Shown here one piece after another: positions 11,946 through 23,309 of a stretch of 64,000 nucleotides of DNA (its first letter is position 1; each line of letters opens with the position of its first letter). The notes below the pieces were generated by a model. That model did not search any database, had not been told where the DNA came from, and saw nothing but the letters and a program-made list of their open reading frames with translations. The stretch covers positions 105,677,739-105,741,738 of the forward strand of contig NC_134540.1 of NCBI RefSeq assembly GCF_050624435.1. The letters are read 5' to 3'. Position numbers and translations under genes: made by a program. The stretch comes from Tenrec ecaudatus (lineage: Eukaryota; Chordata; Mammalia; Afrosoricida; Tenrecidae).

Positions 11946-12067
11946 CATCTCGTGCAGGGTTGGATTACCCAATAGGCAGGTGAAAATGTTCACTCTAGAT
12001 TAGTAAGTAAGCCCGGGGAAGTCTGTGCTTACCTTGCTCAGTGGGTACTCCCACTTTCAAACAGAAA

Positions 12068-12253
12068 ACCAAACCGGGTGCCAATGAAGTCAATTCTGAC
12101 ACACGGTGACTCTGTAGGACACACTAAACCTGCTCCTTGGGTCTTCAAGACTGCACATCTAGATGGAAGCAGAGAGTGGTTGGTTAGTGGTGGGGATGGC
12201 TGACCTTGTTAAGCAGTCCAACGCTTAACCTGCAGAGCCACCAGGGTTCCTCC
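12068..12253 (-). repeat. AfroSINE, antisense
   Basis: Begins at the tail (TGAAGTCAATTCTGACACACG) and ends at the head (AGAGCCACCAGGGTTCC). The middle is diverged. Confidence 0.8.
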
Positions 12254-12690
12254 CCTCCCTGTCAGGGATTGTCTGTCAATTGGAAAGGGATTTTGATTCT
12301 GGAAGCATGTACAGTATAGTCGGATTGGGAGAGAGGCAGATGTCAGCCACACCTGAAAAGAATCTTTGATGTACTTAAAAAAACATTTAAAACCCTGCAA
12401 TGGCTCACGATAGAGGATAAGCCTCAGCTCACCTTGCTCATTAGTCAATCGGACGCTGATCTCATCTCGGCGCGTTTTCTGCCCATCCTTGGCTACCCTT
12501 GGAGAGGCTGAGTCAGCATCTCCCACCCATCGCTTTGATTCCCCTTTGATAGCGATGGCTATTCTTTGTTCAAATGAATTCAACATTTGTTCTTTCTGGT
12601 TTAAAGTATGTTATTGCTCTGTGAACTTGCCGTGTTGATAAAGAAGGACTTTAATTCCATTTGGAGTCCTCGTGTTCTGCACATCATTAA
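12254..12690. other. No recognised feature
   Basis: A 125-codon minus open frame (12209-12586) overlaps the SINE head and shows no domain. Treated as a chance ORF. Confidence 0.5.
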
Positions 12691-12855
12691 CACCTTTGGT
12701 TGCTACCCACAAGGTTGAAGGTTTGAGCCCACTCAAAGGTACTTTGTGTGTGTGGAGGGGGTAGCCTGGTGATCTGCTTTTGAAAAATCAACCACTGGCC
12801 ATCCTACAGGCCGATCCTCTACTCTGGCACACATAGGGTTTCAGGACAAGGAGAC
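12690..12855 (+). repeat. AfroSINE-like, sense, weak
   Basis: TTGGTTGCTACCCACAAGGT followed by GGTTTGAGCCCACTC resembles the tRNA-like box region. The 3' part (CACATAGGGTTTCAGGACAAGG) is badly eroded. Confidence 0.45.
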
Positions 12856-13165
12856 GGTGCAGCAGCGACTGGTTTTTTATTTGAAATCATTAAGTCTATG
12901 TGACCTGAAATGTAAAGCATAACACAATTTAGACCGAAATGATCAGTATATTAGCCTATCTAAACCAAGTGGGTTAGGGTGAGGGGAATGGGAGGAAGAC
13001 CACCATTATTTCAGAGCAACATCTTTAATAATTACGTGCCACTACCCCCCTGCAAGGCTGCCCTGTGGTCATGTGGGCACAATTGTATCTCTTTTAAAGT
13101 TTTCCCCATTTAAAACGAGACTTTTATTGTTCACTTTATTTTGTCAAACTACTCAAACCCAAACC

Positions 13166-13365
13166 TATTGCTGGTGGGTTCATTTCAACTCACCAAGACC
13201 CTAGAAGACAGAGGAAAACTGACCCACAGGGACTTCGAGGCCGTGATCCTGATGGAAGCAGAGTGTCACAGCTTTCTCTCCTAGAGTGAAAGATGGGCTC
13301 GAACCCCCAACCTTTCCATTGGTTGAACGTGTTAGCCACTGAGCCACCCAGCCTCTTCTCTGCTC
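13166..13365 (-). repeat. AfroSINE, antisense
   Basis: The box B complement GGGCTCGAACCCCCAACC and head complement GTTAGCCACTGAGCCACC are clear. The tail lies near 13170. Confidence 0.82.
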
Positions 13366-13986
13366 TATATTACCCCTCAAATGTTGAAACACAACTATAG
13401 ACAGCCGGTAATTGGATTAGCCTGGAAGTTATAGAAGAAGGGAACTAAAAAGCTTGACTGAAAGAGCTTCTGTAAAAAATACAATTTTTATTTCAGTTTC
13501 AAGTTTACGGGTTTCTTTCTCTTTTTTTAAACAAAAGGGAAGAAATTTATTGGCGCCTATACAGGAAACCCTAGAGGGGCCCAGCATACACTCCTGTGTT
13601 GGCATGCCCAGCAAAGGGTTACACCGTTCCCTGTACCCCCATGTCCCAGAGGGACTTCCCTTGAGCCAAGTCCCAAAGCTCTAGGACTAGCTGGGAGTGG
13701 GGACGTGTTTATGGGTTTCTAAGAAATTAAAAGCCATGTGTTCTTATTACAATAGGCAGCCAGAGCAAAGACAGGAAAAGAGCAAGGAGGTAAACATCCC
13801 ACCTAAAGAAGCTCAGAGGAGGAATAGGATTATATTCTGGCCCAACCAAAACGAAGTCAAAAGAAGTGAGATTTTTCCCACCATAGAGAATAATGTTTTC
13901 TTTTTAGTTCACCTATGGTCACCCCTCCCTCATTTTTCTAGAATGTTGGATACCTTCAGGAATGGCTCATGACATCTTAGCCTCCA
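13366..13986. other. No recognised feature
   Basis: Short open frames on plus (13454-13684, 13697-13972) have no recognisable domain. No repeat assigned. Confidence 0.45.
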
Positions 13987-14162
13987 TGTGTTAGTATGGG
14001 TTCACTAGAGAAGCAAATCCAGAGACACCATGTGTGTAAGAGAGAGTTTTATTGAACATTAAGCAAAGACCAATTGAACATTAAGAAAACATCCCAATCC
14101 AGTCCAGATCAGGCTAGACTTCACCCTTTTGCAAGTTGACAAGAGATTATGTAACTGTCACA
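13987..14162 (-). repeat. Internally deleted solo LTR, 176 bp, TSD CTCCA
   Basis: Both termini of the LTR family are present (TGTGTTAGTATGGGTTCAC at left, TTATGTAACTGTCACA at right, antisense). They are flanked by perfect CTCCA duplications at 13982-13986 and 14163-14167. The central part of about 350 bp found in other copies is missing: the sequence jumps from CAGTCCAGATCA directly to GGCTAGACTTCACCC. Confidence 0.85.
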
Positions 14163-14204
14163 CTCCATTAACAATAGGAGTATAAAATCGTTAAGCTTGG
14201 ATCA

Positions 14205-14275
14205 TTTAGGTTATATCTATATCTATCTCTCTATATATATCTGTATCATCTCTGTATCTGTATCTGCAGGTTTTG
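14205..14275. repeat. Degenerate TATC/TCTG simple repeat
   Basis: Alternating TATATCTATATC and CTGTATCTGTATC motifs. Confidence 0.75.
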
Positions 14276-14549
14276 ATAAACACTTTTTCCCTTCTTACTG
14301 TATGTGTAGTTATTGTGAATATTTTTTTTAATAAATTATCTTTTCTCTGTTCCCATTTTCACAGTGACTTCATTTCCATTGATTCCAATGTAAAAAAGGA
14401 GCCATTTTTACAGTTAGGTTAAATTTCCCCCCTTTTACTTCTTAATAACTGACATGAAGTAGGTCAGAGCCTAATTTTAGAAGAGGACCTACGCAAGCTG
14501 GTGAGTTGGAAGGGAAGTCTAGTTGTTGCTGTTTTAAAGTCATTCTCTA

Positions 14550-15600
14550 TTTAAAAAATTTTTTCATAGATAATTTTATTGGGGGCTCTTACGGCTCTTA
14601 TAATAATCCACACATCAATGTATCAATCACGCATGTGCATATGTTGCCATCATCATTTTCAAAGCATTTTCTTTCTACTTGAGCCCTTGGTATCAGCTCC
14701 TCCTTTTTTTCCTCTCTCCCGTACCCTCCACCCTCATGAATCCTTGATAAATTGTAAATAATTACTATTTCCATATTTTACACTGTCTTCTGTCTCCTTT
14801 CACCCACATTTCTGTTGTTCGTCTTCCTGGGAGAGGGGGTAATATGGTCATTATTGTGATCAGCTCCCCTTTTTCCACCCTTCTCTCCCTACCCTCATGG
14901 TATCGATATTCCCATTACTGTTCCTGAGGGCTTTATCTGTCCTGGATTCTGTGTGTTCAGAGCTCTTATCTGCACCAATGTACATGCTCTGGTCTAGCCA
15001 GATATGTAAGGAAGAACTGGGGCATGGTAGTTGGGGAAGGAAACATTAAAGAATTGGGGGAATGTTGTGTGTTTCATCAGTGTTATACTGCACCCTGACC
15101 GACTTGTTTCTTCCATGTGACCCTTCTGTGAGGGGACGGCCAATTGTCTACAGATGGGCTTTGGGTCTCCCCTCCAACCCTCCTCGTATGATTGTTTGTT
15201 TTGGATCTTCTGATGCCTGGTACCTGATCCCGTCGACACCACGTGATCACAGGCTGGTGTACTTCTTCTATGTGGGCTTGGTTGTTTCCGTACTAGATGG
15301 CTGCTTGTTTAACTTCAAGCCTTTAAGACCCCAGACACTATATCTTCTAATAGCTGGGTACTATCACCTTTTTTTTTTTTTTACCTCATTTGCTAATGCA
15401 CCCATTTTGTCTTCAGCAATCATGTCAGGCAGGTGAGCATCACAGAATGCCAGGTTATTAGAGCAAAATTCATGAATTGAGGGAGGGCTTGAGTAGAGGC
15501 CCAATGTCCATCTGCTACCTTAATAGTTAACATACAAATATATGTACATAGACCTATATCCCTATTGTTATATATTTATGTATATATAGGGTCATTCTCT
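14550..15600 (-). repeat. L1 3' UTR, antisense
   Basis: Starts at the L1 3' terminus in reverse (TTTTATTGGGGGCTCTTACG, the complement of a CCCCCAATAAAA polyadenylation tail). It runs through TATCAGCTCCTCCTTTTTTTCC, the CTTCAAGCCTTTAAGACCCC passage and the CCAATGTCCATCTGCTACC passage. It is collinear with 39950-41250. Confidence 0.75.
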
Positions 15601-16015
15601 ATTTTATAATATAATGAAAATGATATTAAAGCTGCAACCATTCCTATACATAATTTTGCTTCCTCTAGATTAGAGAAATGTGGATTTATGATAAAAACCT
15701 AAAGGCTAAGGAAAGGTAATGAAAATTATAAAGAAAAAGCAGTTTCTTAAAAAAAAACAACCCAGCTCAGTATGGTAGATTTATAAATGATATCAAAAGA
15801 GAGAAATATGAAGCATCTCTTGATAAAAAATAGTTCCTTGATGCATAAAACTTGCTTTCTGAACTTTATTGACAGGTAGAAGGGAAAGAGAACAGAGATC
15901 TCAGCAAGTCACTTACATCTCATATTTTTCCGAGTTAACTCTTTCCGAGTTAACTCAGATATTTCTTTGACTTTCAGAGCACTGCCAAATAAATTATAGT
16001 TCAGTTTTCAAAAGC
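15600..16015. other. AT-rich, no feature recognised
   Basis: One small curiosity is the immediate tandem TTTCCGAGTTAACTC at about 15928-15958. Otherwise nothing was identified. Confidence 0.5.
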
Positions 16016-16019
16016 AGGG

Positions 16020-16560
16020 TCTTAGGGTGATACAAATCCACAACCCAAAACAAAACACAAGCAGATATATGCACACCCATGTTTATCACAGCAATTTCAG
16101 TAATAGCAAAAAGACGGAAGAACAAACATTCTGGGAGGAATGCGTAAATAAACTCAGGTCCACCCACACAATGGAATTTTATGCATCCCTGAAAGCAATA
16201 AGCCTATCAAACACCCCAAGACACGGACAAAATTGGAAGACATTCTATTCAGCAAAGTTAGTCAATCTCATAAAGACAAATATTTCATGACACCATTATT
16301 AAAAAGGTGAGAAACAAGAAAAAATGGTTTTCACGCTGAAGGAAAAGATGAAGACTATGACTACATGGGGTGGGAGAGGGGAGAGACAAGAGGAGAAGCA
16401 GAGATGGTGGGTGGAGGCAAAGACGGGGAAAGAATCACAAACAGAGGGGTTTGCTGAGACTGCCATTGTTTGTATGTGGTGGGATGTGCAACCAGTTACA
16501 GTGTTTTTCTTTGTTTAGGTGATATTCCACAAATGAGAAGGAAACGATCATCAAATAAGT
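16020..16560 (+). repeat. Older L1 3' UTR, sense
   Basis: Carries ATATGCACACCCATGTTTATC, CACAATGGAATTTTATGCATC and GACACCATTATTAAAAAGG, which are standard sense passages of mammalian L1M 3' UTR text. Confidence 0.6.
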
Positions 16561-16975
16561 GAATAGATTTAATTTTTAAAATAGAAAACAAAGAAGAGCC
16601 ACTGCCTTAAAAACTCTTCTGTTTTTTATTTACCAGATAGAAACCCTGGTCTGAGAGATTTTAAAAGGAGAAAAAGTACAATTGAAATGGATATCAATTC
16701 TTTTGTGACACATGAAGTAGTTGGGGAGGGGTGGGACACACACCAGGTAAATTGTTAAAACGATAAATTCCTGGCTCTCTCAGGCCTGTTGAGTTCCTGC
16801 CTCCCAGGAAAAGCATTAACAGTGGGACCAGTGAGTTTGGTCATTGGGAATGCAGGGGCACTGGGCAGTGGGCACAATGCTTGCTTTCTGTTAGAATCAA
16901 CAGAACTGGTTTTTAATAAAGATGTCTGGGATCCATCTGATAACTAAATCAGAATCTGGGAGAGGAGGTATGATT
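16561..16975. other. No recognised feature
   Basis: AT-rich sequence between the L1 and the RPL7 pseudogene. Nothing identified. Confidence 0.5.
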
Positions 16976-16979
16976 ATTA

Positions 16980-17755
16980 TTTTCTAATTGAAAACATACT
17001 ATTTTAGTAAGCCAACAGAATACAAAAATAATCATGGTAGACACCGTAACCATAGTTCATGCTTCGAATAAGATCTGTTGCCAGCATCTCAACTCCTCCA
17101 AAATGAGTGGTCCTTCCACCCCTCGGAGAAGATCATTGGAATGGCCACAGGAAATTGTTTGCTTCATTGAAGCATGTCCCAATAATACAGATCTCTTGAC
17201 CGAGATCTTCCATGCAAATGGTGCCATATTTACCAAAAGATCTGGCAATCAACTGGATATCTGTCATGACACTTCTTATTGATTATGTCATAGCCAGGTT
17301 TGTAGGTCAGCTCATTCACTGATGTCTAGTTTGGGTACCTCATGCAACATATGGCTTCACAACCCATAGCCTGTTAACTAAAGCCTGGTTGAGTTTAACA
17401 AAGGTGCCGTTGAAGATCTGGGATAGGCAAAGACTCTAGTATCTCTCACATCTTTGGCTTCACGACACTGATCAACTTCTGGCTCCTAGCAAATGCCAGC
17501 TTGGGTTCTCTAGGTACCTGGAAGCTACCCGAGTCATTCAAATCTCAGGCTATACATCTGCCCACATTCATTAGGATAGTGCTTAGCTTCCTCATAGGGA
17601 AGCGTTCTCCTTGCCTTTTGAAGCATATTTTGGGCAAACTTCCTTCTGAGGTGCTTGACAATTTATGCTGCAAAATTCCTTTGCTTTTATCTAAGAGTTT
17701 CTGGTACAGCAGAAATATGTTTTTCCTTCTCTTTGACACTCTCCATGATTGAAAA
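16980..17755 (-). pseudogene. RPL7: RPL7 processed pseudogene
   Basis: Read on the minus strand from an ATG at 17746-17744, the frame gives a degenerate version of ribosomal protein L7 (60S subunit): a start resembling MESVKEKEKHISAVPETL, then a stop. Later segments include FNGTFVKL and the conserved EANNFLWPF near 17165, and an SSPRG segment near 17125. The copy has no introns, many stops and frameshifts, and a deletion of about 20 bp close to the C-terminus. The RPL7 3' UTR follows (TCTACCATGATTATTTTT on minus, near 17045-17025), then an A-rich end at about 16985. This is a full-length L1-mobilised retrocopy that is clearly dead. Ribosomal protein retrocopies are common, so its biological weight is low. 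Confidence 0.92.
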
Positions 17756-17774
17756 AAATTCGGGGGAAGTGTCT

Positions 17775-18560
17775 TTTTTTTTAAGCTTTGTTGACATAGA
17801 CTTCACTTAGCATACAATTTAATCATTCATCATATTAAGAAGAGTTGTGTGATCCTTACCACAATTTCAGAACATTTTCTTCCATATATCCCCCGATCAT
17901 CCCCTGCCATGTCCCTAAGGAACTATTAATCTGATTATTGTCTCTATAGATTTCTCTGCTGGATTTCATGAACAGAAAACCATACAAAACACAAACAAGA
18001 AGAAAAACACTACCAACAATGACTAGACAAAACTTAGAAAAACCTCAATAAAACAGAAAATCTTAAAAATGAAACAACTTTAACATGGGCCAAAAGGGAG
18101 ATCAAATGATAAGGTATTACATTTTAATCTAAGTACATCTGCTATTATTGACTTTAAAACGCTTTCTCTCACTGGAGACTTAAACCATGTGGGAACCCTG
18201 CAAATGAATTTTGGGCTTCCACTGTCATGCATACCCTTCTGAAAACTGAGTGTCCAGAATTTAAATGACACCATTCCCTCCTGCAGATTTTGATTTCATT
18301 ATTACAATCCTTAGATCTCACAGGTGCTTCTTTCATGTGGACTTAGTTAACATTTCTGTTAGAGGGGTGCTTGTTTGAAGATAAGCATTTAAGCCCTCAG
18401 GTGATATTCTTTCTGATAACCAAGCACCATCTGGTTTGTGCATCACACTTTTCTATAGCACGCATACCTTCAGTGATCGCTTCATCAGGACCAGGACTGA
18501 AAGCTCTCCGGGTGATTCCAACTGAATGCAGGGTTGAAATCAAGGAGAATTAAAGATGAA
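17775..18560 (-). repeat. L1 3' UTR, second subfamily, antisense
   Basis: Collinear with 7695-8640 (AACTTTAACATGGGCCAAAAG, TCATGTGGACTTAGTTAAC). Together with the sense copy at 18735-19430 it forms a long inverted repeat. Confidence 0.7.
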
Positions 18561-18734
18561 AATAGGTACTTCTCTCCCTTGGACTCATAAAACCTCTTTT
18601 ATAGTAACTGTTGCATGTTACTTGATTTACAGGTGTTTGTATACATGGTGCTGGTGAACAAGAATTTTTGCCTTCAGTACGGAATACAACTCCATGTAAA
18701 GAAACCAAAAATATCCACCAATGGACCAATAGGT

Positions 18735-19430
18735 AACATCATGAAAAATGGAGATAAGATCGAATTGTCTAAGGAGGCATCCGCTAATTCTACATGGAAG
18801 AGACACACCAGCCTGTGTGATCTAAGGACTGTAAATAATAAAACCCAAATCCAAAGGAGGGAATGGTATCAGAGCTTAAATCGTGAACACTCAGTTTGCT
18901 GAAGATTATGGATGACCGTGGAAGCCCACAATCCGTTTGCATGGGTTCAGTCTCCGACGAATCCCCTCTGACCCTAGTCCAGGGTTGTGGAAAGACTTGC
19001 TGTCAGAGAGAGCATTGTAAAGTTGATTATGGTAGCTACAGTGAGGTTAAAATGTAATTTTTTGACTCATTTAAAAGTTGTTTGTTTTTAATATTTTCTG
19101 TTTTCTTTGGGGGTTTTCTGTTTTGTCTAGTCATTGTTGTTTGTTTGTTTGCTTCCTGATTGTACTTTGTTTGATTTTCTGTGTATGAAATCCAGGATAG
19201 ATAAATCTACAGAGACAGTAACTAGATGGGGGTTGAATCCCTCAACAGCATGGCAAGGGAGGATGAGGGGAAATGGAGCGCTAACAACAATGCATATGAG
19301 ATGAAAATGTTTTGATATTGATCGTGGCGATAATCATTACAATCTTCTTAATTTGATTGAACAATTAAATTGTATTATATGTGAAACACATGCCAATTAA
19401 CTATTTTAAAAAAAAGATTGAAGCTGTTAA
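18735..19430 (+). repeat. L1 3' UTR, second subfamily, sense
   Basis: AATAATAAAACCCAAATCC, GAATGGTATCAGAGCTTAAAT and GAGAGAGCATTGTAAAGTTG are the complements of text at 18140-18320. It ends in an A-rich stretch at about 19405-19420. Confidence 0.7.
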
Positions 19431-19849
19431 GAATTCCATCTTGCAAACAATTGATCTTAAATGGGCAATCATTCTAACATGAGGCAGGCCGTGGCTTCAG
19501 TTCTAGACCTGAAGGGTGACGAAAAGACCAGTCTTAGTCTCAGCTGTCTCTATCCAACCAGTCTGGTCTCTTTTATGATTTTGAGTTTTGTTCCACATTC
19601 TTCTCCCACCCTAACTACGACTTTCTGATGTGATTTTTTCCCCCCAGAGCAATTGTTAGTGGTGGCTAGGACCATCTACTTCTTCGAGTCTCGGGGTTGT
19701 GGAAGCCGATATCTGTGTGGTCCATTAGTGCAGTGGGCTAATTGCTTCCATGTGTCTTTTGACTTTCATCCATCTTCTTTCCTCGGAATAGCACGAGTGG
19801 GGAAGTGGTTGATACCACACGGAGAAAGATCTTAATATTTCCTATAAAG
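19431..19849. other. No recognised feature
   Basis: Nothing assigned. A short minus-strand-type head (CCACACGGAGAAAGATC) at about 19815 suggests the SINE below may start here. Confidence 0.4.
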
Positions 19850-19945
19850 AGTTATAGTCACAGAAACTCACAGGGACACATCTATGCTGACTTACAGGGT
19901 CGCCGTGAACCCGAATCAATGCAGTGGGAGTGAGGTTTCTGATTT
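19850..19945 (+). repeat. AfroSINE 3' half, sense
   Basis: AGTCACAGAAACTCACAGGG through CCGAATCAATGCAGTGGGAG matches the SINE 3' half. The 5' half is eroded. Confidence 0.75.
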
Positions 19946-20617
19946 AGTTTCTTTCCTCTACACAAGGAGAGACCAATAGTTGCACTTAGATGTCTGTCCA
20001 GGATCTCTGAACACCCCAGTCTCTACTCATTCACTAAGTCGCATGTAGAACGCTGTCTCTGTGAACCATATTGTGCCAATTGACCTTCGTGTCTCCTGGG
20101 ATGATGGGCTGAGTGCCTCGTCCTCTGAGAGTGTTTGGCTATGTCTAAGAAGTTTTCATAACTTTTTCTCTATATATCCTGCCACATACATTGATACAGT
20201 TCCAGCAAAGCACGGACACAGTATTTCCAGTAGAGTACGCATTTGTGTACTTGTAGTAAGTACACAAACAGAAATATCTTCCGTCAAACCTATATATATA
20301 TCTTTATGGGTCTACTCCATGTACCTCCCCCACACACCTGTCCAGCCTGTCCCAGCATGGACTTGTAGATTCCTCACTGTTGCAGGATTGTGTTTATAAC
20401 AGTATTTGTCTCTGTTGCCTTTGACTCTTGCAAACTTGCGGGGAATTGTCCTCATCTGCCTCCATCATTTTCCTCAATCATTTTACTGTGTGTTGCCTTC
20501 CTCTTCATCCAGCTTAGCACTTGTCTGCCCTCTAGGCCATGGCTTCCCATTCCTCCCTTCCCCTCCCATGGCTGGTAGACCTCTAAAAATGTTTCTTTCT
20601 TTTTTTTTTTTTTTGGT
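19946..20617. other. Unassigned, possibly L1-derived
   Basis: The pyrimidine-rich text at 20330-20580 resembles antisense L1 3' UTR but was not placed. No gene was seen. Confidence 0.4.
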
Positions 20618-21506
20618 TGCTTTTTTTTGAATCATTTTATTGGTGTTTTTTATAGTTCCTATAACAATCCATACATCCATTGGGTCAAGCACATTTGTAC
20701 ATATGTTGTCATGATCATTTCCAAATATTTTCTTTCCACTTGAGCCCTTGGTATTAGCTCCTCACTTTTTACCTCCCTCCCCCACCCTCCTGCCCCCATG
20801 AACCCTTGAGACATTATAAATTATTATTCTTTCATATCTTACACTGACTGCTGTCTCCCTTCACCCATGTTTCTTTTAGTATGAAAACCTTTTCTTGAGT
20901 TTATATAATCATAATCTTAATATTTCTTTTTGTGATTAATTTTCTTAATAAAAGGTCCTCAAGTTTCATCTTTATTATGATATGTTTTGCAGATTCGCCA
21001 TAATTCTTTAATGTTGCATAATATTCCATTGTGGGTGTGTACTAAAATTTATTTGTCAGTTCTTCCACAGCTGGGCATTTAAGCTGTTTCCATCTTTCTG
21101 GTATTGTGACTAGTCCTGTGATGAGCTTGAGTGCGTATGTAGCTATTTGTATTGCAGATCTTATTTCTCTAGAGTGTGTATAAGTAGTGGGATTTGGGGG
21201 TCACATGATTTGTCTATCCCCAATTTTTGAAGAAGTGCCAAACTACTTTCCATTTTAGGGTACCGCTGGCAGTGTCTGCGGGTTCCAGGCTTCCTTACCC
21301 TCGCCAATATTCTGATTTTTTGAATTTGAGATTAATGTCGGCGTGAGGTGGTAGCTCATTGTTGCTTTGATTTGCATCGCTCCAATGGCTCATCATTCAA
21401 ACATCTCTTCATATGTTTACTGGCTGCCTGAATGTCTTCTGTGGTGAAATGTTGGTATGCACCAACATTTTGCCCATATTTTATTGGTTGGTGGTTTTTT
21501 CTTTAA
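20618..21506 (-). repeat. L1 antisense, 3' UTR
   Basis: The left part repeats the standard reverse 3' end (ATCATTTTATTGGTGTTTTT, then ATTTTCTTTCCACTTGAGCC). The right part is older L1M antisense text (TATTCCATTGTGGGTGTGTAC, TGCTTTGATTTGCATCGCTC). The SETD7 retrocopy inserted at its right edge. Confidence 0.7.
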
Positions 21507-21522
21507 AAATAAATGAACGTTT
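21507..21522. repeat. Left target-site duplication of SETD7 retrocopy
   Basis: AAATAAATGAACGTTT here matches AAATAAATGAACATTT at 23291-23306, 15 of 16 bases. Confidence 0.85.
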
Positions 21523-23290
21523 GGCAGAACGGCCGCTGCCGCAGCCCTTGGAAGCCAAGGAATTGAAAGGGCTGGAGGGAGAGGCCATGCGACTCAGCCC
21601 CGACTGCTCCTCCTCTTTCCCCTCCTCCTCCTCTTCCTCCAAACTCGCAGGGCTGAGCCCCAGCGCTCGCTCAGCCGCGGGAGCCCGCGAGGCAAGGTCC
21701 CCAGCCGCCGGGGACAGGGACGGCGAGATCGCGGAGGAAGAGGAGGAAGGGCAGCTGGATGACGACGGGTTGCCGCACGGATTCTGCACGGGTAGCTACT
21801 CCTCCACAGACAGATTCCAGGGGAACTTTGTCCACGGAGAGCAGAACGGCCGGGGGAAGTCCTTCTTCTTTGATGGCAGCACCCTGGAAGGGTATTATGT
21901 GGACGACGCCCTGCAGGGTCAGGGAGGATATACTTACGAAGACGGGGGCGTTCTCCGAATGGCCCAGCCCAGGAATACGACACGGACGGGAGGCTGGTCT
22001 TCAAGGGGCAATATAAAGATAACATTCGGCACGGAGTTTGTCGGATCTATTACCCAGATGGCGGTAGCCTGGTAGGAGAAGTCAGTGAGGTTGGGGAGAT
22101 GACGGGAGAGAAGATCGCCTACGTGTACCCGAATGAGAGGACCCCCCTTTACGGATGATTCATTGATGGAGAGATGATAGAAGGAAAGCTGGCCACCCTT
22201 ACATCCACTGAGGAAGGGAGGCCTCACTTTGAAGTGGTGCCTGGCAGGTCATTGTACCATTTTGATAAGTCAACTTCCTCTTGCAGCGCCACCAATGCTC
22301 TCCTTCCGGATGCGTATGAATCGGCGAGGGTTTATGTTGCTGCATCTCTCATTTCCCGTGCCGGAGAAGGGCTGTTTTCAAAGGTTGCTGTGGGGCCTAT
22401 ACTGTTATGTCATTTTATAATGGGGTCCGAATTACACACCAAGAGGTTGACAGCAGGGACTGGGCCCTTAATGGAAACCCCCTCTCCCTCGATGAAGAGA
22501 CGGTCATTGGCGTGACTGAGCCCTACAACCACGTGTCCAAGTACTGTGCCTCCTTGGGGCACAAGGCAAACCACGCCTTTACTCCCAACTGCATCTATGA
22601 CATGGCACCGAACCTCCCGGCTGAGTCTCCGCGTCTGGCCCCGGCCCCGGAAAGGGGAGCCTGGTATATGAACGTGGAATGTGAAGCTCTCTTCCAAGGC
22701 TGCTCCTCCAGATTAAACCAGGGCATGGGCTTTAGGGGGCGACCTAAACACTCGGGTGCTCACCTCCATCCGCTCTGGCCGTGGGGAGCTAGGAATCGGG
22801 AAAGTGTACGGCAGAGTTGGAAACGCTGTGGACGTGCCGTATACCGCGCTGCTTTCCTCGTCCTTCTGTTTCCTCATTCTGGAAGACGAGAGACTATTCT
22901 TCCAAAAGCTCGACCTGATTCTGCCTCGTGGAGAGGGGGAAGGAAGCCTTGTATGATGTGAGACGAGGAGAAAATTACAATCCTGAGCCTAGACTGTGAG
23001 GTGTTGGTATGGGACAGGGACCGGTAACGGAAAGTAAGACCCCAAGCCCAACCCACTGCCGTGGGGTCAGTTCCCACTCGTAAGGAGCCCATTGGGCGCA
23101 GCTGCAGGCTCTGTGCAAACAGGCTGCCGCATTGGTCTCACCTGGAGAAGCTGGTAGATTCGAACCTTTCGGTTCACTGCCAAGCACTTCACCACTAGGC
23201 CACCAGGGCTCCTTAAAAAATCAAAGGCTGCCCGCTATTTGGCAATGGGAGGGAATAAAATTCTGGTATGTGTTGCAAAAAAATAAATAT
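21523..23290 (+). pseudogene. SETD7: SETD7 processed pseudogene
   Basis: This is an intronless retrocopy of the lysine methyltransferase SETD7 (mono-methylates H3K4 and non-histone proteins; N-terminal MORN repeats, C-terminal SET domain). MORN text is clear from 21757 (DDDGLPHGFCT, then [13 protein letters not shown]), as are the middle part (KIAYVYP near 22120) and the SET core (NHVSKYCASLGHKANH near 22530). Defects: the start codon position reads GGG (21710-21712); about 30 nt are lost after GGVL near 21958; an in-frame TGA replaces a lysine codon at 22155-22157; a 1-nt loss occurs near 22390; and about 32 codons of the SET C-side are lost after CIYDM near 22605. The remaining SGP/WY...FQ tail is only a weak match. 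The GC-rich 5' UTR was copied. The flanking 16-mers 21507-21522 and 23291-23306 differ at one base, a target duplication. A SINE later inserted at 23048-23215. Confidence 0.93.
23048..23215 (-). repeat. AfroSINE, antisense, in the SETD7 retrocopy
   Basis: Tail (CACTGCCGTGGGGTCAGTTC) at left. Box B complement GATTCGAACCTTTCGG and head CACTAGGCCACCAGGGCTCC at right. It is younger than the retrocopy. Confidence 0.85.
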
Positions 23291-23306
23291 AAATAAATGA
23301 ACATTT
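23291..23306. repeat. Right target-site duplication of SETD7 retrocopy
   Basis: Follows an A-rich tail (CAAAAAAATAAATAT) and an upstream AATAAA at about 23255, as expected after reverse transcription from a poly(A) tail. Confidence 0.85.
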
Positions 23307-23309
23307 ACT

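Noticed and set aside
21594-22025. 143-codon minus frame
   Set aside because: Antisense to the SETD7 retrocopy.
21413-22075. SETD7 as a functional gene
   Set aside because: Start codon lost, deletions, an in-frame TGA and a frameshift, no introns, flanking target duplication.
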